64,000 nucleotides of DNA from Marinibacterium profundimaris (lineage in GTDB: Bacteria > Pseudomonadota > Alphaproteobacteria > Rhodobacterales > Rhodobacteraceae). The stretch covers positions 1 to 64,000 of the forward strand of contig NZ_AQQR01000010.1 of NCBI RefSeq assembly GCF_002210095.1, read 5' to 3'. Shown here in pieces: positions 52,140-62,008 of this stretch. Position numbers and translations under genes: made by a program. Below the pieces are notes generated by a model that had not been told where the DNA came from, made no database searches, and saw only the letters and a program-made list of their open reading frames with translations. Positions within the stretch are counted from its first letter, which is position 1. Each line of letters starts with the position of its first letter.

Positions 52140-53263
52140 GCGCCGGATTTTACGACAAGGTTGTCCCCGCTGGTGGCATCGAACATGTGCCAGCTGTCTT
52201 CGACCACGCGCAGTTGCACCGGGCTGCCGGGTTTCGGCAAATCGCTGGCGCCGGAGGCATCGGTTGCAACACGCACGCCGATCTCGCGCCCATCGACGTG
52301 GCCAAAGACAAAGGCCTCGTGTCCCAGCCATTCCAGCCCCGCCACCGGCAGCGACATGGTGTCGGCCCCGGCCTCTGCCGCAAGGTCGAAATGCTCGGGG
52401 CGGACGCCTATTTCGACTTTGCGGCCGGTACCGACGACCTCCCGCAATGCAGCCAGGCGCCCGGCCGACGCGGGCAGGAACAGGCTTGCCGTTCCGTTCA
52501 GCACGAACCCGCCTTCACCAACCGAAACGGTACCTTCGAAAAAGTTCATCTCGGGAGAGCCAAGGAAGCCCGCAGTAAACCGGTTCTGCGGCTGCAGGTA
52601 GAGCTCTTGCGGGGTGCCGATCTGCATGATTTCGCCGAAGTTCAGCAGGGCGATCCGGTCGGCCATGGTCATGGCTTCAACTTGGTCATGGGTCACGAAA
52701 ATCGACGTCGCGCCAAGCCTGTCATGCAAATGCCGGATCTGGTGGCGCGTTGCGGTCCGCAGCTTGGCATCCAGGTTCGACAGCGGTTCGTCAAAGAGAA
52801 ACAGCTTGGGCTTGCGCACGATGCAACGCCCCATGGCGACCCGCTGCCGCTGACCGCCGGAGAGCGCCGCGGGTTTACGATCCTCGAGCCCTTTCAGGTC
52901 GAGCATCTCGACGGCTTCGGCCACGCGCTCTTCGATCAGCTTGGGATCCTCTTTGCGCATCCGCAGGGCAAAGCTCATGTTGTCGCGCACCGTCATATGC
53001 GGGTAGAGCGCGTAGCTCTGAAAGACCATGCCCATGTCCCGGTCCGACGGGTCGACATCGGTCATGTCCTCGCCATCGACCCGGACGGTGCCGCGCGTGA
53101 TGCCTTCCAGACCGGCGATCATGCGCAGCAGCGTCGACTTTCCGGACCCGGAGGGACCCACGAGGCAGACGAACTCTCCCGACCGGATATCGAGGTCGAT
53201 TTCGGGGATGACGACGGCATCGCCATAGGCCTTGCGGACTTTTTCAAGTGTAAGTTGTGCCAT
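52136..53263 (-). CDS. Sugar ABC transporter ATP-binding protein (UgpC/MalK type)
   Basis: ATPase of a CUT1-type sugar importer, 375 residues. Walker A GPSGSGKST, Q-loop MVFQSYALYPHMTV, signature LSGGQRQRVAMGRCI, Walker B LFLFDEPLSNLDAKLR and H-loop VTHDQVEAMTMADRI are all present, followed by a C-terminal TOBE-type domain from about residue 240. The long form with TOBE is normal for MalK/UgpC. It is 11 bp from the permease gene and overlaps the DUF4432 gene by 4 bp. Confidence 0.94.
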   Translation of the reverse strand: MAQLTLEKVRKAYGDAVVIPEIDLDIRSGEFVCLVGPSGSGKSTLLRMIAGLEGITRGTVRVDGEDMTDVDPSDRDMGMVFQSYALYPHMTVRDNMSFALRMRKEDPKLIEERVAEAVEMLDLKGLEDRKPAALSGGQRQRVAMGRCIVRKPKLFLFDEPLSNLDAKLRTATRHQIRHLHDRLGATSIFVTHDQVEAMTMADRIALLNFGEIMQIGTPQELYLQPQNRFTAGFLGSPEMNFFEGTVSVGEGGFVLNGTASLFLPASAGRLAALREVVGTGRKVEIGVRPEHFDLAAEAGADTMSLPVAGLEWLGHEAFVFGHVDGREIGVRVATDASGASDLPKPGSPVQLRVVEDSWHMFDATSGDNLVVKSGA

Positions 53264-53274
53264 TATCGCGGTCC

Positions 53275-54108
53275 TTACTTGACGGCGCCGGCCATGAGGC
53301 CGCGCACGACGTATCGTTGTCCTAACAGGATGAGAATAAGCGCGGGGATCATCGACATGACCGAGGCCGCCGCCATCTCGCCATAGCGGATCTGGTGTTC
53401 CTGCGCGAAGGTGGCGATGGCCACGGGCGCTGTCATCGTGTCCTGATCGCTGAGGTTCAGCGAAATCGCGAAGTCAGACCAGGATTGGATGAAGGCCAGC
53501 GCACCCGCCGCCGCCATGCCGCCAAAGGACAAGGGAACGACGATGCGCCGGAACACCTGCCCATAGCTGCACCCGTCCATGCGCGCTGCCTGGATCAGTT
53601 CGCGGGGAATGTTCAGCAGGAAGCCCACCATCAGGAACATGGTCTGCGGCAGGGCGTGCAGGACATGGGTCAGGATCAGCGCGGTATAGGTCCCGTGCAG
53701 CCCCATGTTCGAGAACATCACGTACCACGACCCCACGAAGGTCAGCGTGGGCAGCATGTGGAACACGAGCGCCCAGCCGAGCAGCAGGGCGGTTGCCCAT
53801 TTCGGCGGTTCAAGCCGGATGATCGTGAATGCCGCCAGCGTCGCAATGACCAGCACGATGACGGTCGATACGACACCGATCATGGCGCTGTTCCAGAGGT
53901 TCATCAGGAAATCCGACTGACGCGAGAACAGCAATGTCTCATAGTTTGTCAGGATCGGCGTGGAGAACGTGTTGCCCATCAGGATGTCGATCTGGCGCTT
54001 GAACGAGTTCGACAGGATCCAGAACATCGGCCCGATGATGATGAGCGCGTAGCCCCAGGCCACCAGGTGGCCACCAAGCAGGTTCTTGCGGGTTGTGCGG
54101 CTGATCAT
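53275..54108 (-). CDS. Sugar ABC transporter permease (MalG type)
   Basis: 277 residues, six helices, starting MISRTTRKNLLGGHLVAWGY at 54108, where the start overlaps the preceding permease stop. IQAARMDGCSYGQVFRRIVVP is the EAA loop. The periplasmic SRQSDFLMNLWNSAMIG stretch is typical of the MalG/UgpE group. It pairs with the MalF-type permease in a heterodimer. Confidence 0.92.
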   Translation of the reverse strand: MISRTTRKNLLGGHLVAWGYALIIIGPMFWILSNSFKRQIDILMGNTFSTPILTNYETLLFSRQSDFLMNLWNSAMIGVVSTVIVLVIATLAAFTIIRLEPPKWATALLLGWALVFHMLPTLTFVGSWYVMFSNMGLHGTYTALILTHVLHALPQTMFLMVGFLLNIPRELIQAARMDGCSYGQVFRRIVVPLSFGGMAAAGALAFIQSWSDFAISLNLSDQDTMTAPVAIATFAQEHQIRYGEMAAASVMSMIPALILILLGQRYVVRGLMAGAVK

Positions 54109-55019
54109 GACGTCGCCTCCTGCGACTTGCTGCGGCGCTTGCGGATCCACAGGTTGACCACGACGATAAGGACAGCCACCGCAACCAGCGTAAGCAGGGA
54201 CATGGCCGACCCCACGCCAAGGCGATCCTGGGCAAAGAAGGTCCGGTAGATCGAGAAGTTGATGACTTCCGTCGACGTGCCGGGGCCCCCGCCGGTCAGC
54301 AGGTAGACCTCGTCGAAGACCTTGAAACTCAGCACGAGCCGCAGGCCCAGCGTGATGAGGATCGTCGGCACCATCAGCGGAATGGTGACGTAGCGCAGTT
54401 CCTGCCAGGGCGAGCGGACATCGAACTTCGCGGCCTCGAACACCTCCTGATCAAGGCTTTCCAGGCCGGTCAGCATCAGAAGGAACACGAAGGGGGTCCA
54501 GTGCCAGATATCCACCAGGATGACGGACGCCAGCGCAATATCGGGGTTGCCGAGAAAATCGATGGGCCCGATCCCGACATAACCCAGCAGCGTATTGACG
54601 GCCCCGAAATCCCGTCCCAGCAGCAGCCGCCACATGGCGCCGATGACGATCGGCGGCATGACGATGGGCAGCAGGAACACCGCCGTCAGCACGGCCCGTG
54701 TCACACCGGAAGCCCGCCGCGCGGCCAGCGCCATGGAAAAGCCAAAGATCATCTGGGCGGTGACGGCGCAGATCGCGAAGATGATCGTGTTGCGCACGCC
54801 CGCCCAGTAGACGGTTTCGTGCCGGAAAAGCTGATCGAAATTGGCGAACCCGATGAACTCGGAATGTGCACGGCCGTCAATCCATTCGACGTCCGAAAGG
54901 CTGAGCCCGACGAGGTTGAACACCGGGTAGATCGACAGAGCAACCAGTAGCAGCGAGGCGGGCAGAAGCGACCCGATACGCCACAGGGCATTGCGCCTGC
55001 GGGTGGAATTGGTGGCCAT
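54105..55019 (-). CDS. Sugar ABC transporter permease (MalF type)
   Basis: 304 residues from the start at 55019 (MATNSTRRRNALWRIGS). Six helices; FEAAKFDVRSPWQELRYVTIP is the EAA loop, and LLTGGGPGTSTEVINFSIYR is the diagnostic segment of MalF/UgpA permeases. An upstream in-frame extension lacks similarity. A 69-bp gap with a 13-bp-stem hairpin separates it from the receptor gene. Confidence 0.93.
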   Translation of the reverse strand: MATNSTRRRNALWRIGSLLPASLLLVALSIYPVFNLVGLSLSDVEWIDGRAHSEFIGFANFDQLFRHETVYWAGVRNTIIFAICAVTAQMIFGFSMALAARRASGVTRAVLTAVFLLPIVMPPIVIGAMWRLLLGRDFGAVNTLLGYVGIGPIDFLGNPDIALASVILVDIWHWTPFVFLLMLTGLESLDQEVFEAAKFDVRSPWQELRYVTIPLMVPTILITLGLRLVLSFKVFDEVYLLTGGGPGTSTEVINFSIYRTFFAQDRLGVGSAMSLLTLVAVAVLIVVVNLWIRKRRSKSQEATS

Positions 55020-55044
55020 GATGGAAAATCCTGGTCTAGGCGAA

Positions 55045-55074
55045 GGCAGGTGCGGCGACGGCGCCGCGCCTGCC
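55045..55074 (-). other. Intercistronic hairpin after sugar-binding-protein gene
   Basis: Long stem of 13 bp (55045-55057 with 55062-55074, one G-U pair) and a 4-nt loop. No T-tract follows, so mRNA stabilisation of the receptor cistron is the likeliest role. Confidence 0.55.
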
Positions 55075-55088
55075 ATGGGTTTAACGGA

Positions 55089-56390
55089 TCAAAGCTTGCT
55101 GGGCTCTGCCAGCGTGTAGCCCGCTTCGGTCAGGATGCGATGCATCTCGTCCGCCGATTTGTTCAGCGCCTCGGTCGGTGTCAACTCGCCGATCACGGCT
55201 TGGTTGAGAAACAGCGAGATCGCATCGCTGATCTGGCTGCCCTGGGGCAGGGGCATGTTCATCCGGCTGACGGATGCGTTCTCGGAGAAGGCCGGCAGGA
55301 AGGCGAAAGAGGGGTTGTCACCCGCCGAGTCGCTGAGGTCCTTGCGCACCGGGATGCCGCCGGACTGGACGTAGAAAAGCTGCTGCTTCTTGGACAGGAA
55401 CCAGTTCAGGAAATCCAGCGCCGCGTCCTGTTTTTCACCCGTGACGTTCTTGGGGATTGCCGCGACCCAATGCCCCGCGGCAGAGGCGTGTTCCTCCCCT
55501 TCGGCAGCAGGGATCAGCGCCGTGCCCACCTTGCCCGCAACAATCGAGCTGTTCGGATCGTTCAGCACGGGATAGGCCGCGACAACGGCGATCGCATGGG
55601 CGGCACGCCCGGTCGACATCAACTGGATCAGTTCCGCCTGCGCGATGGCGCCCGGGTTGGGCGGTCCGGCCTCGTTGCCCAGGGCGATGTAGGTCTCAAG
55701 CGCCTTGAGCCCTTCGGGCGACGCGATGGTCACGCTGTAATCACCACCCGACGGATCGGCGAAGAACGATCCCCCGTGGCTGAACAGGTAGGAGGTGAAG
55801 TTGTAAAGGATCGAGTCGCGCGATGCCCTCGGAATGAAGCCGTAGGTATTGTCATCGGCCAGCGCCTTGGCATTGGCCATCAGATCGTCCCAGGTTTCGG
55901 GCGGCGTCAGACCGGCCTCGTCATAAAGATCCGTGCGGTAATAGAGAACCTGAACGTTGCCGTTGATCGGCACGCCCAGCAGGTCGCCGTCCGCCGAAAA
56001 ACCGTTGGTGTCGAAATTCCAGCCGGTCGAGCCGCCGAAGGTCAGGACGTTTTCGTCGAGGGCGAATTCGGCATCGATTTCGGTCAGCGGCTTGAGGAAA
56101 CCGCCGGCATAGAATTCCGCCATGCCCGCCGCATTCAGCGCGACGATATCATAGCGCCCATCGTCGCCACGGACCGAGTTGCGGGTCTTCTCGAGCATCC
56201 CGCCGAATGGCGTCACGTCCAGCTCGATCGTGTTGTCGGTCTGGTCCTCGTATTCCTCGACCATGGCGACGAAGCCGTTCAGCCAGGGCGACTGGTTGAT
56301 CAAAATCCTGATTTCTTCTGCCGAAGCCGGGCCCGCGACAAGCATGGCGCTTGCGACGCTGCCGAGCAGGAATGTCTTGGTCTGTTTCAT
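55089..56390 (-). CDS. Sugar ABC transporter substrate-binding protein (SBP family 1)
   Basis: Periplasmic receptor, 433 residues. Signal peptide MKQTKTFLLGSVASAMLVAG with cleavage near GPASAEE. EIRILINQSPWLNGFVAMVEEYE starts the mature part; LGVPINGNVQVLYYRTDLYDEAGL and GRAAHAIAVVAAYPVLNDP are typical of CUT1 receptors. It is the second gene of a unit that starts with sulfatase C (31-bp gap), so it probably binds a sulfated sugar or glycoside. The binding residues for sulfate cannot be picked out by eye. Confidence 0.92.
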   Translation of the reverse strand: MKQTKTFLLGSVASAMLVAGPASAEEIRILINQSPWLNGFVAMVEEYEDQTDNTIELDVTPFGGMLEKTRNSVRGDDGRYDIVALNAAGMAEFYAGGFLKPLTEIDAEFALDENVLTFGGSTGWNFDTNGFSADGDLLGVPINGNVQVLYYRTDLYDEAGLTPPETWDDLMANAKALADDNTYGFIPRASRDSILYNFTSYLFSHGGSFFADPSGGDYSVTIASPEGLKALETYIALGNEAGPPNPGAIAQAELIQLMSTGRAAHAIAVVAAYPVLNDPNSSIVAGKVGTALIPAAEGEEHASAAGHWVAAIPKNVTGEKQDAALDFLNWFLSKKQQLFYVQSGGIPVRKDLSDSAGDNPSFAFLPAFSENASVSRMNMPLPQGSQISDAISLFLNQAVIGELTPTEALNKSADEMHRILTEAGYTLAEPSKL

Positions 56391-56421
56391 GGTTTCCTCC
56401 CTTGGATGAATTTAGCCCATG

Positions 56422-57945
56422 TCAGGCTGGCTGGCGGGTCAGGTCGAACCGCTCAAAAAGCTCGGACGGCGCGTCATGCGCCTCCAGGGACTTTACGATG
56501 CCCTCGATCAGCCTGGCGCGCGCCGTGCTGTCGTGGATCGGGTGCATTTGCTCCGGATCGGTTTTCAGGTCGAACAGCGCGGTATCAAAGGCCGACATCT
56601 GGTCCCGCGCGTTCCCGGGCGGACGCTTGAACTGCCCCATTTCCGCGGGCACCCGCAAGAGCGGCACCGATTTGGTGAAATCGAACGCTTCGGCCAGGGT
56701 CGCCCTGCCGAGCTCATCAGTACCGAACGGCTGTTTCAGATGCGACGGCATCAGCGTGTATTCGAAAAGCCCCTCTTCCTCCAGACTTGCCGGATAGAGG
56801 TACAGAGCATGGTTCCCGTCGCTGGCGCCAATTGGCCCTCCGAACTGGCCGAATACGGCCACCCTGTCCGGTTGCGCGTCACCCTCACGCAGGAGAGATC
56901 GGCCGCGCACTTCCCCGGGCACGGCAACCCCGTGCAGGTCAAGGATCGTCGGCATCAGGTCATGCGTCTGCGTGATGTCCCGGCAGCGCTGCCCGGCAAG
57001 ATCGGTGCGGCCCGGCACATGCATCATCAGCGGAATGTGCGAGATCTCTTCGAAGTAGGGCGGCGTGTTCTTGCCCCACCATTCGTGCTCTCCCAACAGG
57101 AAGCCGTGATCCGTGGTCACGATCACCGCCGTGTCGTCCCACATGTCATGCGCGTCCAGGTAGTCCATCAAGCGCCCGAAATGTGCATCGCACATTGCGA
57201 CCAGGGCATGATAGTTACGGCGGATTTCGGAGATTTCCTCTTTCGAGTATTCCGCCGGTCCATAGCGGGGCCAGTCGAGAACGGGGCCTTCGTAACCGGT
57301 GGCTTCCAGCGCGGCCTTGTAGTGTTCCGGCACGAAGAAGGGTTCGTGCGGGTCGAAACATTCGAGCTGCAGAAACCAGTCGTCCGCCGTCCGGTTCTCG
57401 TCGAGAAACTCCAGCGCGCCGCTGACACAGCGGGGGCCCGGATGGTCAGCTTCTTCGCGGATGTGGTCACGGTTGATCTGGTGCTGCAGGCGATTGCGTT
57501 CGCCCGCGCGGTTGTAGTTCTTGTCGGAATAGGATTGCTGATACCGCTCGAGGTCCGGATCGACCTTGGCTTTCCAGGTGTCGTATTCCTGGCCGCGAAC
57601 AAGGTCCCAGGTCGTGTATCTGGTATGGTAATTCGCCCCGCCGTCCTCGAAGTAGTGGAAGTGATCGGTGACAAGGTGCGAATAGACGCCGGCGGACCCC
57701 AGCAGGGCGGGCAACGAATTGTCGAAGGGTTCCAGCGGCCCCCACGAGCGATGCATGAAATTCATGCGCCCGGTGTGCAGATCCCGGCGGGCAGGCATGC
57801 AGGGCAGCGATCCGGCATGATGGTTGTCGAAGCTCAGGGCCCGTTCGGCAAATCGGTCAAAGTTGGGAGTCGCCACCGCCTTGCCGCCATACGACCCGAG
57901 CGCCGAGCGGTTCAGTGTATCCCAAAAGACCAGTATCGTACGCAA
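56422..57945 (-). CDS. Sulfatase C (FGly type, no signal peptide), paralogue of sulfatase A
   Basis: 507 residues, same design as sulfatase A: MRTILVFWDTLNRSALGSYGG at the start with D9, modification motif GSLPCMPARRDLHTGR with C49, and TTDHGFLLGEHEWWGKN. It shares long identical runs with A (for instance RSWGPLEPFDNS and DHFHYFEDGGA), so the pair arose by duplication or by separate capture of relatives. No signal peptide. It heads the importer operon in transcription order (sulfatase C, receptor, two permeases, ATPase, DUF4432), which ties desulfation directly to uptake. Confidence 0.91.
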   Translation of the reverse strand: MRTILVFWDTLNRSALGSYGGKAVATPNFDRFAERALSFDNHHAGSLPCMPARRDLHTGRMNFMHRSWGPLEPFDNSLPALLGSAGVYSHLVTDHFHYFEDGGANYHTRYTTWDLVRGQEYDTWKAKVDPDLERYQQSYSDKNYNRAGERNRLQHQINRDHIREEADHPGPRCVSGALEFLDENRTADDWFLQLECFDPHEPFFVPEHYKAALEATGYEGPVLDWPRYGPAEYSKEEISEIRRNYHALVAMCDAHFGRLMDYLDAHDMWDDTAVIVTTDHGFLLGEHEWWGKNTPPYFEEISHIPLMMHVPGRTDLAGQRCRDITQTHDLMPTILDLHGVAVPGEVRGRSLLREGDAQPDRVAVFGQFGGPIGASDGNHALYLYPASLEEEGLFEYTLMPSHLKQPFGTDELGRATLAEAFDFTKSVPLLRVPAEMGQFKRPPGNARDQMSAFDTALFDLKTDPEQMHPIHDSTARARLIEGIVKSLEAHDAPSELFERFDLTRQPA

Positions 57946-58093
57946 AACCGTCCTCCCGCAGCCTGTAACTCGGGAGACACTATGCGACGCACCTGCCGGT
58001 GAATAATCGCAATACGGATCGTACCGATAACTCTTGTCTATCGAGTTCGGCGCGGCACGCTGATATCACGAGGTGAATCCCTCATGCGATTTG

Positions 58094-59522
<1,429 letters not shown>

Positions 59523-59822
59523 GAGCAGGCCGCCCGGCCCCGCACGTACGGGCCGCGTCCTTGGGCAGCGCTGGCGCAGGACATGGTCCAGGCCGCATTG
59601 CGCAGGCTCTTTAAGCTGCAAAGGTTTCAGCAGCCGAGCGGGAGCGCCCGGTGGCCCGCCACCAAGCTTGCCAACCTCTGTCCGGGTGCATTAGATCAAC
59701 CAGGGCGGGTGTTGACGGAGGCGGGACGTGACTCCAACCAACAGGCAGGCACATCGGTCTTCCGGATCACGGCTGGCGGGGCGCGTCGCGCTGAACCCCC
59801 GGAAAGGGGCGCGCGGATCCGG
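59523..59822. other. Intergenic region before the sensor kinase gene
   Basis: 300 bp. An open frame continues upstream of the kinase to 59583, but those residues are polar and unlike the membrane start of the protein. I recognise no regulatory RNA. GTTGACGGAGG at about 59711 is the only promoter-like patch. Confidence 0.45.
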
Positions 59823-61283
59823 ATGAACGGCATGCTGGACCTCAGGACGATCTTCGCGCTTGGCGTGACCACGGCGGCTCTAGAAGGCGTGACATGGCTG
59901 CTGTTCTGGATCGCCTGGCGCCGTCTGGACGCGCTGAAATACTTTGCCGCCGGCTTTAGCACCATGTCCATCGCCCTGGTCCTGATGACCCTGCGGGGCT
60001 CAGAGGTCCCAGCGTGGTGGATCGTGATCGACAACCTGCTGATCAAGCTGGGCCTGGTGCTGATCGCGATTGGCCTGTCGCGGTTCCTGGAACAGCCGCC
60101 GCGCACGAAACTGATGTTCGGCATGGTGGCGGCGCTGCTGCTGGCCTGGATCGCCTCGGTTCAGCTGGCGCCCTCGAACGTCTCGGTCCGGTTCCTGCTC
60201 TCGGCGATGTTCACGCTGGGGATGATGTCGCTGATGAGCCTGTCGCTCGCCCGCGACCGGAGCATGCCGCGCATGCTGCGCTGGGTGATGATCGCGGTGC
60301 TGGTCTATTACATGGTGATCAGCGTCGTCGCGACGATCCTCGAATTCCGCGCCCCGCCCGACCCCGGGGGGCTGGCGCTGCTGGGCGATCGCCATGCCTG
60401 GTACCTGCTGCAGGGCAACATCGTCCTGACCGGCATGTTCGCCAGCCTGATCCTGATGGTCAGCTGGCGGCTCTCGGCCGATCTGCGCGCCAACAACGCC
60501 GCCCTGCTGGACGAGATCGAACAGCGGCGGCGGCTGGAACGCGAACTGAGCGCCAGCCTCGACACCGAACGTCAGCTGCGCGAGGAACAGGCGGATTTCA
60601 CCCGCCTCGTCAGCCACGAATTCCGCACACCGCTGGCCACGATCCGCAACGCGACCGAGATGATCGGGCTGGCCGGGCGCGGCATCGATCCCGACGCCCG
60701 CGACAGGCTGACAGGCATCAGCCAGTCGCTCGACCGTCTGTCGGCGCTGATCGACCGGTTCCTGTCCGGCAGCGACGAGGGCGGCTTTCATCCCGAGCCG
60801 TTGCCGCCCGACGATCTGCTGGCCGACGTGATGCTGCATTTCGACATGGTCGGCGGCGGAGATCGCCTGCGCGTCTGCCCCGCCGAAGTCGGGACCGAGC
60901 TGCGCGCGGATGCCGACATGCTTCTGACCGCGATCATCAACCTGATCGACAATGCCCTGAAATACGCGCCCCCCGACAGTCCGGTCGAGCTGGCCATCCT
61001 GGCCGACCGCGACACCGCGATCATCCGCGTGTCGGACCGGGGCATCGGCATTCCCGACGCGGATCGCACGCGGATCGGCCGGCGCTTCGTGCGGGCCTCG
61101 AACACCACACCGGGCACCGGAACCGGCATGGGGCTTTACGCGGCCCGGCGGCTGGTGTCCTATCACGGCGGCGAGGTCGTGCTGGCGCCCAGGCCCGGCG
61201 GCGGCACCATCGCCGAAATCCGTCTGCCCTCAACCAATGCCAGCCCGGAACCGCGGGAACAGAAGGAACCGGAATGGCACTGA
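59823..61283 (+). CDS. Sensor histidine kinase with seven-helix membrane domain
   Basis: 486 residues from ATG 59823 (MNGMLDLRTIFALGV). The first 225 residues form about seven hydrophobic helices with very short loops, so the signal is probably sensed in or at the membrane. A short coiled coil (LLDEIEQRRRLERELS) leads into the HisKA domain, with the phosphorylated H265 in LVSHEFRTPLATI. The ATPase part has the N box NLIDNALKYAP, G1 VSDRGIGIPD and G2 GTGTGMGLYAARR. It overlaps the response-regulator gene by 10 bp. Signal and targets are unknown. Confidence 0.92.
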   Translation: MNGMLDLRTIFALGVTTAALEGVTWLLFWIAWRRLDALKYFAAGFSTMSIALVLMTLRGSEVPAWWIVIDNLLIKLGLVLIAIGLSRFLEQPPRTKLMFGMVAALLLAWIASVQLAPSNVSVRFLLSAMFTLGMMSLMSLSLARDRSMPRMLRWVMIAVLVYYMVISVVATILEFRAPPDPGGLALLGDRHAWYLLQGNIVLTGMFASLILMVSWRLSADLRANNAALLDEIEQRRRLERELSASLDTERQLREEQADFTRLVSHEFRTPLATIRNATEMIGLAGRGIDPDARDRLTGISQSLDRLSALIDRFLSGSDEGGFHPEPLPPDDLLADVMLHFDMVGGGDRLRVCPAEVGTELRADADMLLTAIINLIDNALKYAPPDSPVELAILADRDTAIIRVSDRGIGIPDADRTRIGRRFVRASNTTPGTGTGMGLYAARRLVSYHGGEVVLAPRPGGGTIAEIRLPSTNASPEPREQKEPEWH

Positions 61284-61978
61284 ACCGTGTCCTTGTCGTC
61301 GAGGACGAAGATCGCCTGCGCATGGATATCGTCGACTACCTGCGACTGGCCGGCCTGACTGCCGACGGCGTCGGCACCGCCGCCGCCCTGCGCGCCGAGA
61401 TGGAGGGCGACACACCGCCCCGCGCCATCGTGCTGGATGTGGGCCTGCCCGACGGCAGCGGCTTTGATCTTGCCACCGAAATCCGCGCCCGCCATTCCTG
61501 CGGCATCGTCATGCTCACCGGGCTGGTGGAAAGCGAGCACCGGATCCGTGGCTTTGACAGCGGCGCGGATGTCTACCTGGTCAAGGACACCCCGCTGCGC
61601 GAAATCGAGGCCTGTGTCCGCGCCTTGCTGCGTCGCACCGGCGACACCGCAACCACGGCCGCGCCGGAGAACGGACAGGGCTGGATCCTGGACAGCCAGG
61701 AATGGGTGCTCTTTGATCCGGACCGCAACGCGCTGCGGCTGACGGCCACGGAATTCAGCTTTCTCAACGCGCTCTGCGGCTCGACCGAACCGGTTGCCCG
61801 GCGCGAGGATCTGGTGGTGCGGTTGGCCCGGCCCCGGGTCCAGTTCGACAATCGCCATCTGGACGCCGTGGTCAGCCGGTTGCGCCGCAAGATCGGCGGC
61901 GGCACCGGGCGAGAGGCGCCGATCCGCTCGGTCTACGGCGTCGGCTACACCTTTACCGAACCGGTCCGTATCCGCTGA
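61274..61978 (+). CDS. OmpR/PhoB-type response regulator
   Basis: 234 residues from ATG 61274. Receiver domain at 1-120 with the acid pocket E10/D11, the phosphorylation site D55 in AIVLDVGLPDGSG, T82 and K104 (YLVKDTP). The C-terminal winged helix, about 140-232, reads LRLTATEFSFLNALC and ends SVYGVGYTFTEP, as in OmpR-type regulators. Partner of the kinase just upstream. It converges on the autotransporter gene, whose stop is 30 bp away. Confidence 0.92.
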   Translation: MALNRVLVVEDEDRLRMDIVDYLRLAGLTADGVGTAAALRAEMEGDTPPRAIVLDVGLPDGSGFDLATEIRARHSCGIVMLTGLVESEHRIRGFDSGADVYLVKDTPLREIEACVRALLRRTGDTATTAAPENGQGWILDSQEWVLFDPDRNALRLTATEFSFLNALCGSTEPVARREDLVVRLARPRVQFDNRHLDAVVSRLRRKIGGGTGREAPIRSVYGVGYTFTEPVRIR

Positions 61979-62008
61979 CCCCCGGCCCGGTCGGCCCGCG
62001 TCGCCGCC

